Source: Chlorops oryzae
Taxonomy: Eukaryota; Arthropoda; Insecta; Diptera; Chloropidae
Length of the DNA: 64,000 nt
Direction of reading: 5' to 3'
NCBI GenBank assembly: GCA_020466095.1
Contig: CM035808.1
Coordinates: forward strand, 17,959,853-18,023,852
Position 1 is the first letter of the stretch; each line of letters opens with the position of its first letter. The notes under the pieces were generated by a model. It did no database searches. It had not been told where the DNA came from and worked only from the letters and a program-made list of their open reading frames with translations. This document shows positions 19,029 to 29,400 of the stretch, one piece after another. Made by a program: the position numbers and the translations under genes.

Positions 19029-20645
19029 CGTTCGAAAAACAGCTGTGGAAAATCCAGTGTGTAAATTTTCCACTAGCAATATTTTCCACTTTTGGATGAA
19101 CGACCCTGTGAGCAAGGTGTGTAAAGAAGGTGCGATATCAGTTTTTTGAAACATTCGCTTGAATTTTAAATAGGTGATAGCCTTGAATGTTTTTTGTATG
19201 GAAATGGAAACAAGAGTAGCCTGCTCTTCGGACCCTTCTTCAAATAAAATTTTCATTTGCAAAAGAATTTCCTTGCTTACTTGAGTTGAGACAGTTTCAC
19301 TACTTCGGCGTTTGTGCGGTATGCGGGAAATTGCCGGCTTTTTACACAAAAGCTATAAAACGAATTATGAATCTCTCGTCTGAACGGGATAATTCGCGAT
19401 CGTAATTCAAGGGCTAAATCACGTAATTCATATTGCCGTCTGAACATAGCATAAGCAAGAAGATGATGAATCGTTAGATTTCCAGTGCTAGGAGTGCTGG
19501 CTGTCTGCTTATATTACATGTTTTAATTAAAAATGAATACCGTTAGCCCAATGAATAGAAATACCTCTACCGCAACCGCTACCTCTTCTTAAGAAATCTA
19601 TGCTACAGTTACCGCTACCACTACCCTTAAAATTGAGGGTTTCATTCCCTGATTTTAATTCGTATTTCTACATAGTCGAAATTGCGATACCTCGTTGTAG
19701 CTTTTTTTTTTTAAAAGTAGCCAAATCGATGCAATCAGTGCCGAATGGCAACGCTGCTGCGAACAACACTCGACTGTACTCGTTTTGCTAGTTTACTCCA
19801 CTTGAAAAAAATAGATTTTTTCTGCATAAGCACACAAATCGATATACACACAAGCATTTTCAAATTTCATTGCATTGCCTGCCTATAGCTGCAGCTAATT
19901 ATGAATTATTGAAGGTGGCTTTGAGGCCTTAAAATAGCATTCCTCAATGTAAGCAAGAAGAGCAAAAGGGAAGTGCGTTTTCTTTTTTCTTTTCTTCGGA
20001 AATATTTTGCCGCCATTTTTGAAATGCACTCGAAAGCGAGTGAGGAAAATTTGATAATTTTGTTTTGAGTTTTGAGTGCAGATATGTACCCAAATTTAGA
20101 GTAAATCCATCAAATCGAATTTTACTAATTCGCATTCGGACCGACAAGAATAACAACAACATTCGGTATTGTTCGAGTGCTTAGAAAAAGCATTCGGTTT
20201 GTTATGAGTTGAAAGTCGTAGTAAAACGACTTAAAGAAATAACGATTTGATTAACTGGGACCGATTTTTGGGAATGTTTTGAGTGGCATGAAAATATTTG
20301 GAGTGTCAGTCGACAACAGGTGCACCTGAGTTCATTGATATCATCGGTGGTGGCGGTGGCGTGTGAAGGGGGTAAACTGTGATTTGTTTGTTTACCTTGC
20401 ATTTAACCAGAATTTCTGAATCTGCTTCAAATTTCGCATTGCGCTGATGTTTGGATAAGAGTTGAACTCCCGAACGATTTGATCCCAAGCGTCCCGGACT
20501 GCATATTTGCTGCGCTGTTTCTTCCGAAACTTGATGTCGATGACTTCCTGATGCTGATGGAACAGACTATACAAGATATCCTTCTCCTCCTGGGTGAATC
20601 GAGGCGTCAGCGAGAGTTGGGCTGCTTTATCCGCAGCAGCATTCG
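19029..20645. repeat. Direct duplication of zeste exon 1 and part of intron 1
   Basis: This 1617-base block matches 8606-10247 (1642 bases) in the same orientation, with about 1-2% substitutions and a 23-base deletion near 20000. The right break falls inside zeste exon 1 at the codon for Asn of NAAADK. The left break coincides with the CAGCTGTGG repeat terminus. Just before it, 18975-19029 is a partial extra copy of 9537-9600. Exons 2 and 3 of zeste are not included. Both copies lie on contiguous sequence here, but an assembly artefact cannot be excluded. Confidence 0.9.
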
Positions 20646-20739
20646 GTGTTCTTAAAGTTGTTGACAGGTTGTTAAACATTTGAGGCTTCAGATTACTTTG
20701 TCTTAATGGTCGTGGTCTTGAGGCTTCTTTTAAAAACAT
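20396..20739 (-). CDS. Duplicated zeste DNA-binding exon with a new N-terminus
   Basis: The frame opens at ATG 20739, runs through 31 new residues ([18 protein letters not shown], then [14 protein letters not shown]), and enters the copied Zeste sequence at NAAADK. From there the roughly 83 residues of the DNA-binding domain are identical to the zeste exon, and a C/T change in the copy is silent. The splice donor AAG|GTAAAC is intact with the same phase 2. Without splicing the frame stops at 20392 after WLNAR, giving 115 residues. It lies upstream of zeste on the same strand, so it could be a truncated Zeste gene, an alternative first exon for zeste exon 2 at 8133, or an unexpressed copy. Confidence 0.5.
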
Positions 20740-22582
20740 AAAAACTGTACATAGCTAACCGTAAATCTGTGTCAAATATTATATTGTCCGGCTCGCCTGA
20801 AACTATTAATACTATTATTGTTTTTTTCTGACATTCACATCCTTTATTCAATCAATTTTAAGTTCGCATATAATTTACATGAGCTGCTATAGTGAAAGAG
20901 ATTTTATATGTTCCTTGGCAGGTCGAATATGAAAGGATATTACTTAAATAATGTTTGTATACGATAACTTGATGTGTTTGTAAATAATTTTCTCCTTTTT
21001 AGTTGAGATATACATACATAATTCATGAATTAAAATTTATCAACGTTCCTGTAATCAGTTTCATCGAATGTTGTATTTTTAAAGCCACTACTTTTTTTTT
21101 AAAAAAAGCTATGCTTTCTCATAAAACATCATTTTCCTCATGTTTATTTGTAACTGAAGGACAACAATGATTTTGGATTTTTTTTAATGCATTAGTATAA
21201 AAATTATATTCGCTGATTAAATGTGTCGAATTAGGCATCACATATCAATTCACTGGCTACGCTTCTCATTCAAGGTACATGCTTTTCCAAAAGGCATTCA
21301 CAGTGAAATAAGTTTTAATGCATTATGGTTTGACTGCATGAATTTTCACACGTATTCAAACATACATATCCATATAAGTATGTGCATATGTATGAGTTCT
21401 GATTGTTACAGTGAGACCCCTTTTGAGTAGACAGCTACGATCATCGAATCTGCTGAAAAAAAATTAGCAGAAAACTCTTCAAAGCTTGATCGCTTTGTGT
21501 ACATACATACATAACTACAACATATGTGTCCTTCCTTTTATGAAAATGTCCATCCATAAGGGATAGCACTTGATTTCAAGTTTATTAAATAAAAACTTCT
21601 TAAAACTATCGTCTTAAAATTAATAGGAGCTCTGAGTTTTAGTTGCATTTTCTATTTTGTATGTTTTTTTTTAAAATAATTCTCTGAAAAATGAAAATGT
21701 TTAAATTAATTTGAAAAGCTCTTTTTACAGTCATTGAGGCAATTGAATGTTTTCCTTTTCATTTAAACTTAATGAAAATTTCCAGTTTCGCTAAAATATT
21801 TAGGTCTTTAAGTCACTTTAACAATTTGCGCAGGTATGTTTCTGTTAGACATCACACATTTGTTCTGCAAGGCCGTTTTTAAAATTGTTTGTTTGTATTT
21901 GGTTGTATTTTTTTTTTTTTTTTTTTTTTAGAAAAGAAAGGAGAGAAAAGAAACAAATTAAACGTTTTGGTCAGTTTAAGAGGATTTAGCTTTTTATAAA
22001 TTTAAGGAAAGCGAATTAATAAACTTTTCCACAAGCATTGCATGCCGTAAAGTTATAAATAAATAAAAAGAATTATGCGTATCTGAAATATGATATCTAT
22101 CGCATCAAAGTCAAATAAACAGGATTTTAAGGGGTTTAACACAATTTCTTCAAGAATCGATTTAAAAGCTGTACATGAAATGGGTTTATGGGATTATTGG
22201 TTTATACTTTGTCAGAGCCTAAACGATCAATGGGGTTCACCAACGGGTTGTGCTGTTTCAAAAATAGTCTTCGTATGGAAATATATACAATGTCGTCGTG
22301 ACTTTTTTTTTATAAGGATACTATCTTTTGTGTGAAGAAAGCTTCAAGGAATGATGGCTTTTATTTTTGAAGCGCAGTTTGTTTTCGGCTCATATTCAAT
22401 TGATTCTATTGTTGAGGGATTATCGCTTGCTGGATGGAACAATTTCGATGGTAGTTTCTATACATATCGACGATACCTATGTTTGGCCTTCGGAAAGTGG
22501 GACTAAAAAATAGGAAAAACTACCGTTTGTTCTACAAATATGGCACTACTAATCTCGCTAGAAAAGTGAAAACAACAATAAA
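20740..22582. other. Spacer without a recognised gene
   Basis: AT-rich. A short diverged repeat (AGCTAACCGTAAATCTGTGT, near 20752) recurs near 30030. A pure T run of about 30 bases lies at 21900-21930. No coding frame is convincing. Confidence 0.5.
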
Positions 22583-22590
22583 CTAATTAA

Positions 22591-23565
22591 TAGAGTCCGA
22601 CCGAACCTTCGGTTTCGGTTTCGGTTCGGCCACCGAATCGTCCTAAATTTTCAGTTTCGGTTTCGGCTCGGTTTTAGCTCGGAAAAGGCCGAAACCGAAA
22701 CTTTCAAACATATTTTGGTAGACTTGAAACAAAACTTTGTACAACTACTTAAAGTGTAAAAGCCTTAATTTTAACAATGTGAATTTGGACTTTTTGTTTT
22801 TTGTTTTTTTTTTTTTTTCAACATAATACTGTTATGTTTTTTTTTACATTAGTAATGTATATGCCTCGGAATTTGAATATGTAAAAAAATGAAAAAAAAA
22901 TTCAAAAACATATTCAGAAAATATTCAAAAAAAATTTTAAAAAATTCAAAATATTGAAAAAATTCACAGTCAAAAATTCCAAATTAGTTCGATTTAGTAT
23001 GCCTCAAGGCGTATTTAACAAGGTGGTGGCAGTAGGAACTGCGCTTCTTCTTCCCTTTTTTCAACTCGGAACTGTCAAAATTTTGTATTGAATTTCGTAC
23101 GCTTACAGTTTTCAACGAAATTAAAAATGTTTATATTGGAACAAAATTGAAACAAGCGTGAACTGATTTTGACATTTCCGAGTTTTTTTTACATTGTTGT
23201 TGTACTACTGCCACCACCTTGTTAAATACGCCTTGGTATGCCTATTAAAATGTTGAATTGTCAAATTAACAAAAAGAAGCCTACTTCAGTGAATAAAATA
23301 TTCAAAAAGCACAGTTAAATGCAAAAAAATTCAAAATATTCAATAAATTCAAATAATTCAAAAAAAATTCAAAATATTCAAAATCCGAGCTCTAGGAATG
23401 TATATATTTTAAATTCATATACTAGCACACAATAAAATTAGTTTTGTTTCTCAGATTTGAAAAGTTTCGGTTTCGGTTTCGGTTCGGCCACCGAATCTTT
23501 AAAAAAACCGAATATTCGGTTTCGGTTCGGTTTCGGTTGAAAATTTTGACTTCGGTCGGACTCTA
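22591..23565. mobile_element. hAT-type element copy 1, CCGAAA-rich, with nested MITE
   Basis: Ends are TAGAGTCCGACCGAA and its complement. It is flanked by a perfect 8-base target duplication CTAATTAA (22583-22590 and 23566-23573), the hallmark of hAT insertion. Both subterminal zones are arrays of the hexamer CCGAAA or TTTCGG. The interior is AT-rich and non-coding. It is interrupted by the MITE at 23005-23235. A second copy lies at 52912-53537. Confidence 0.88.
23005..23235. mobile_element. Nested hAT-type MITE, 231 bp
   Basis: The ends CAAGGCGTATTTAACAAGGT and the complement share about 30 bases (continuing GGTGGCAGTAG). An 8-base target duplication GTATGCCT flanks it at 22997-23004 and 23236-23243. 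It sits inside the larger hAT copy, so it inserted later. Confidence 0.9.
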
Positions 23566-23763
23566 CTAATTAACTCTATTGAAACTTCTCAAAAGATCAA
23601 TTATAAAAGGAAATTTTCTATTGGTTTGTAATTGAAACCATTGGGCGATAACCGGGTCCTTTCATGCTCTAAATGTATGTATCTTATACAATATAATTAT
23701 TTAGAACTCAGAGAATTAACTCTGTCGAGGGAAATTCCACGCTAGCATGACAGAGAAAATCGA

Positions 23764-24792
23764 TAGCTTCGGATAGAAAGGGCGTAACTCATTATTTTGC
23801 TACTTTACAGGAGAAGGAAAAAACTTCATAAAATCGCAAAGGTTAGATATTTAAAAAAAGTTTAAACGCAAAGTCAATTAAATACTACGCACGAAATTTG
23901 TTTTAGGCTTGAATTTTTATTTTTTCTGTGTTTCGAGCAGTTTTCTGAGTTAGGGCTTTTTGATATCAATTTTCGTTCAAAACACGTGAGTTAGGTCTTT
24001 GTACGCAAAGTTTAAAATATAAATAAAATTATAAGATGCGATCCAGCACTATACTATAACCAATAATATCGGTTAGTGGTTTCTATTGATAAAATTAATT
24101 CAAAACAAATATTTTTTGAACACATTATTCACTGTTTTCACGTTCGTGTCTTGAGTCTTTGCATGCATACAGACTCCTCTAGGGGCACTCTGGGGCTAGT
24201 TAGGACAGTGGGGGAAAAATTCATAAAAAAATTACTTTTGTATTGGAGCCCCCTTAAGGAGTGGAGATAGGGAAAAGGTATTTTTGGATAAATTGTTGGG
24301 AATAAAAAAATAATGGTAGTTGGTCCTAAATTTGACCCCTCTAGGAGCTACTCTGCTTACAGTAACATCAAAAATTTGGAAAAAAATTAAAAATTAAATT
24401 TTTCAAATGACTGTGTGCGTGACTTTGTTTCATCAAATAACCTTAAATGTAGTGTTTTATGGAATATTTAATAAAAGTTCATCAAATTATGATACAGGAA
24501 ATGAGTTTCAAAAAAAGTCATTACCCTAATGCACACGCACAGTTATGAATGTTAATTTATAGGTCTCGCCATCACTGGCGTAGTTGAACGTCTTTTTGTG
24601 AGTTAGGGCTTTTTTCTTTCGTAAAATTGTTCGCTATGAGTTAGGGCTTTTTTAAAAGTAACTATAACTTCGGTATTTTCAATCAAAGGTCGTCAATTTT
24701 TTGGAGGGGGTGTATTTGAGAGTCGACCACCAGAAAATGCAAAAATCTCGTTTAAAAAAAAAAATGAGTTACGCCCTTTCTATCCGAAGCTA
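23764..24792. mobile_element. 1.03-kb inverted-repeat element
   Basis: Left end TAGCTTCGGATAGAAAGGGC, continuing GTAACTCATT, is matched by its complement at 24763-24792. The interior repeats GAGTTAGGGCTTTTT three to four times (near 23948, 24600 and 24637) and encodes nothing recognisable. A TA target duplication is possible (TA at both ends). Confidence 0.75.
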
Positions 24793-25344
24793 ACGAAATG
24801 CTCTTCTCGTCGCTTGTTACGAGCATTCTGAAAAGTTCTCAAAGATTAATACCGACAGTAAAAATTTCATGGTTAAAATGGTGTTATTGAGGCGTTTTTT
24901 TTTTTTTTTTTATCCGTCATACAAAATTGAATTAATACTCATTTTTGTTTTTTATATACAAAAAACAGAAATTATAGAACGAAAACTATAAACTAAAATA
25001 ATATTTAAAAAATAAAATATACATCTTTGGAAATTAAAAGAAGTTATTCTAAGAAAAATTAAACCCGAAAACTAATATTAATCGATAGCAATCGGTTATT
25101 TTGTTCTTAATAGTTTGATCGGCTGAGATTTTGTGGTTTGTTTAAAGTACATTGGACATGCCGTTTTTATGAAGTGAAAGCTTTTAATGTAGGTAATGTT
25201 GCCGTTCTTTGATACAAAAGAAAAAAAATATAAAAAATTAAAGCTATTTAGAATATTTGATATTTACATAGAAAATATTTTCATTTTTAACAGAATGCTG
25301 CAACTTATGCACGCTGTCTATGTATGTGTTTATGTGTGTATATG

Positions 25345-25366
25345 TATATATATATATATATATAGT
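25345..25366. repeat. TA dinucleotide microsatellite
   Basis: A run of alternating TA, next to GTATG and TGTATATG repeats. Low-complexity sequence with no further meaning visible. Confidence 0.8.
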
Positions 25367-25419
25367 AAATTTTGTATGTATGTATATACATAGGCTAATA
25401 AGATGAGTGTGCAGGATAA

Positions 25420-25799
25420 TACCCAGCCGGAAACGTCCCGGTGAAACAATCAATGATTTCAGCATGACATAGAGCCGCGACTCTTCCTGATTATACACCA
25501 ACTTTCTAATGAAATTAACACACAAGCGGCATTGGCCGTCATAAGAGCATATGTCACGAGTTGATCATCGAAAGTGGAGTAGTTCTACTCCAACGTGTCG
25601 ATACCTCTATCGATGACAATGTCATTGGAGTTGCGATGAATAGCATTTCCTCTCGATGACATTGCCATTGCAATTGCGATAAAAAGCTCCTCTCGACGGC
25701 AATGCCATTGCAATTGAGAAGTACTCAAATTTTCCCCTTGATATCCTTGGTGAAAAAATGAATAAATTGGTCCTTTATGAGAAAATTTCCGGCTGGGTA
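25420..25799. mobile_element. MITE with CCCAGCCGGAAA ends and internal tandem repeats
   Basis: The left end TACCCAGCCGGAAA and right end TTTCCGGCTGGGTA are perfect complements, and TA at each end may be the target duplication. The centre (about 25595-25725) has three imperfect copies of a 55-60-base unit containing CTCGATGACAATGCCATTGC and AATTGCGAT. Lies 230 bases downstream of the Pdfr stop codon. Confidence 0.8.
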
Positions 25800-26025
25800 G
25801 TTGGTGGCCTAAGTGATATCTAAAAGCTCTCTAAGAATAAGATCTAAAAATAACTCAAGCATGAAATCTCTAATTACAAAGCAGCTTTCGTGTTCGAACC
25901 GAGAAGATAACACTAACTAAGCTAATACATAGTGTGTGAGTATAGGTGAGAAAGATATAAATGAAGTGAAAGCTGCATTAATTTGAATAGATTATAAGTA
26001 AATAGTTAGTAAAAAGCTCTAAAAA

Positions 26026-26422
26026 CTACTGCTCTGACAATTCAAAAACAACTGACTCGGGTGGTATGTTGGCTGAAGGTACCCTTAGTACCTTTTGGCC
26101 TCCGCGCAAGCAGAGCGACCACATCCAATTGCCCTTGCTGCCTCGGCCGATGGCACTGTCACTGCCGCTGCTACTGCTTCGCCGTCGTCCGTTTCCGTTT
26201 CCATTTCCATTTCCGTTTCCGTTTCCGTTACCATTCAAATTGTTATTGTTGTGTACGTTCAGACGATGCCGCTCGACGCTACTGCTTCGGCGGCGTTTAT
26301 TATTGCCATTGGCCAGACGTGTCATAATGCGGGAATTATTCTGGGTGCTCGTCAGAACCGCCGCAGCAGATGTCGTGCTTGCTTTTCGTGTATATTGGCG
26401 TTTATTGGGCGGTGAGTCGTTT
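26026..26422 (-). CDS. Pdfr: Pdfr exon 8: distal cytoplasmic tail and stop
   Basis: Encodes DSPPNKRQYTRKAS and a Ser/Arg-rich stretch with possible phosphorylation sites. A run of Asn-Gly dipeptides (NGNGNGNGNG) comes from a hexamer repeat (near 26188-26240). The end is KVLRVPSANIPPESVVFELSEQ-stop, conserved with Drosophila. Acceptor AATTTCAG. Confidence 0.94.
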
Positions 26423-29400
26423 CTGAAATTATCGAAATTTAGAATTATAGAAAATTAAAAAAAAAATTTTTTTTTTGTCAATGAAATGTAAAGTAGCTAG
26501 AAAAAAATAGAAGCTCACCGTTTGCCTTCCTGCGCTTCAGTATCAGGCGCTGTGTTATAAGCTCCCGAAAACATTGAAGCCCGTTTTGGTGCCCATTCCG
26601 GGTGCCCACGTACAGACATGTAGACCGAAATGCTTTTGAGTAGTACAGCGCGTACCTAAGAAGAAAATTTCGTTCATATTCCAATGTCAATCTCAATCTC
26701 AATCTGAATCTGTGCATTCGTATTTCATTGCTCACCTCGCCGTTTAGGAAACAGTAAATAAGCGCTATAAAGAAACCTTGAAATGACACCAAGAAATGCG
26801 TGACATACGACCAAAGTGCAAATTTCCATGGGGTCTTGAGATCGGGTACCAGATATAGTAAATTAGTTATTCCCAACAGCGGAAGAAGTACGATTGCAGC
26901 ACGAACCGCCTTCCGTGTTTGTTCGATATCACTCGCCTGACTCTGTCGCAATTTAACGACCAATACGCGAATAATATTTATGAGAAAGCAGAAATTCGTC
27001 TAGAAGTGGATTTGAACTTGGCATTTGCATACTAGATAATTTAAAATCATACTCACTAATATCACGACTAGGCGAGGTCCTTCCAATATCCAATAGTAGG
27101 GTGTAAGATTATAATTCCACAGACAATCGCCAACGATATCGGTAAATGCGGCTGTGCAAATCGCCCAAACTGTTGTCATCAGGACCGGCATACCCCAGCC
27201 GATGAGTGAGAATATTGTGTGCGGAAAATTACCCTGGAATACCGCCACAGTGACCATATTATGCAGATAAAGTCCTTCGATGAACATCCACATGAACATG
27301 GCCGTGCGTGCATATTCGAGGAGTACGTAAGAGGCCTCGCAGAGATACGGCTGCATTACAAAGGGAAACGAAATTACGAAAACAGAGAAAACAGAAACAG
27401 AAATAAAAAAAACACAAATTCCCTTTCAAAATCGATAGAACATTTTAATAATTGAAAAGTACACGTTTAAAAGGCATTTAAGCCATTCTAATTGAATTTT
27501 AAAAGCCGATATGGCATTTATTCTCGATTTGTTTTCGGGCAGTTTAACTCAGACGCTCCTGAAATGAAGCGAAAATCCCTTGCAAATGTTAAATGTTTAC
27601 AAGAGACTTTGGTCGGCAAACATGGGGAGGGGGGAGAGCGAGCGGCTGAGTGATAAAAAGTAATTAATTTTCCCAACTTTAACTTTATTACATTGATGGA
27701 AGACAAGGAGGAAGATAGAAATCAAGTTTCTTTGACGCAGGGCAATCAAAAAAAGATGACGTCAAATTAAATTTAATCATTAAATAATTGTTTGACGGAT
27801 GTTCATACACCTTGAATGAGTCTGATTTCGGGCAAATTTTCGGTTAGTCATAAACTTTTTTTTATCGTTCGCCCTAAAAATTTCTTTTGAAGTTTGGCTT
27901 TTTCTGATTTTTTGTATTTGAGTTTTCGTTCCGGCCCTTAAAATATCTCTAATGACTCCATTACACACAGCGGAATCTCTCAAACGAAGGGACAACTCCC
28001 AAGATTCGGCATAAATGTTCTCCCGTGAGAGATTTCACTGCACTTATAAGTTCAGCTATCTCTCCATAAAACATACGCGTACATATGGGCATTTCCAAAC
28101 GGTCGCGACACTTAAATGAGCAATTTTTAAGTCCCGAGTTGAAGAATGCGGTAAATAGTACTTTTGCTCCTTAATACTTTCGTGCAGCTTTTAGCGGACT
28201 TTTATATTTATCAAAGTTTCTATGCAGATCCGAAAGGCAATCAGCTACATGCGAACGCGACAAAAAGTTTACTTCTTCTGGAAATGTCCATATGTACATA
28301 TATGTATGTATGTGGATGCGAGAAGCATATTGTTCGCACTTGCGAATATGCGATTTATCCCTAATATTGGGAAGTTGTTCATATTCTGCATGCATGCTCT
28401 TGACAAGGACTTGTGCAATAAGGTGATATTTTCCTTGTAGGATACCGGCATGCATTTCGTGACTCACTTCGACAGGCCAAGATGTCTCTGCAGTGACAAA
28501 TTCTTGTAGTTGATGGCAAAAAAAAAAGGACTAAAGGTCATGTGCGTGATGAGCCAAGAGCTCAATGTATGAAGTTTTATATTGAAGTGAGACACATAAA
28601 AATGTTTTAAAAATCCCTTCGGATAGTTCGATATTTGTAGGTACTGAAATTTCTTGAATTTCAACAAATTTTGTTTTTCTGCTTCGTATTGCCGGACGAA
28701 AAGAATGTCCCTTCGAATGAGAATAAGAAAAATAAAAATTACATACTTACGGTATTTTCAATACCGGCAGAATTTCCATTCGACGCAGCTTCCTGCCTGC
28801 CACGTCGAAACGCTTGATCCAAGTATAGCGTTAAGCGGATAATCACTTGAAATACCATTGCCACAAAGAGATTTTTATGTATCTTGGTGCGGTTATTACG
28901 TAGACTACGAAAATTACAGAATATAATGAGCGATAGGATCAAGGCTAAGAGCGATATTATAAGTCCAACAATCTCGAGCGTTCGCGTCCTTCGTGCTATG
29001 TCGAGGTAAAGCTACAAAAAAATATTTTGAAAATTGTTAATCTTTTTTCTTTTGGGTAATTTAAAGCGTATAGCTTTTACTGTCTCATTAGCTCACATCT
29101 AAATTTGTCATTTGCAAGAACTTGTTGACTTCGGATTTAAAACATGGTTGGTAATCCGTCCAGCCCATGGGGCTATATGACTCGTTCGGCTTGCTGCCCC
29201 AGTGACCGTCAAGCTCACATTTGCGATTGGCAAAATCTGAAATGGAAAATGTTTTAAAGCAATGCAAAAGCTTACGCCATTTGTTCAAGTCTGAAGGAAA
29301 TTTGTAATTAAAATCTCTAACTATTCTATCATCTTAAATCGTAAATAAGGGTCCTTTGTGGTCTTGAAAGTCTCTAGAATTCTTTGTCGTGATTGTTGTG

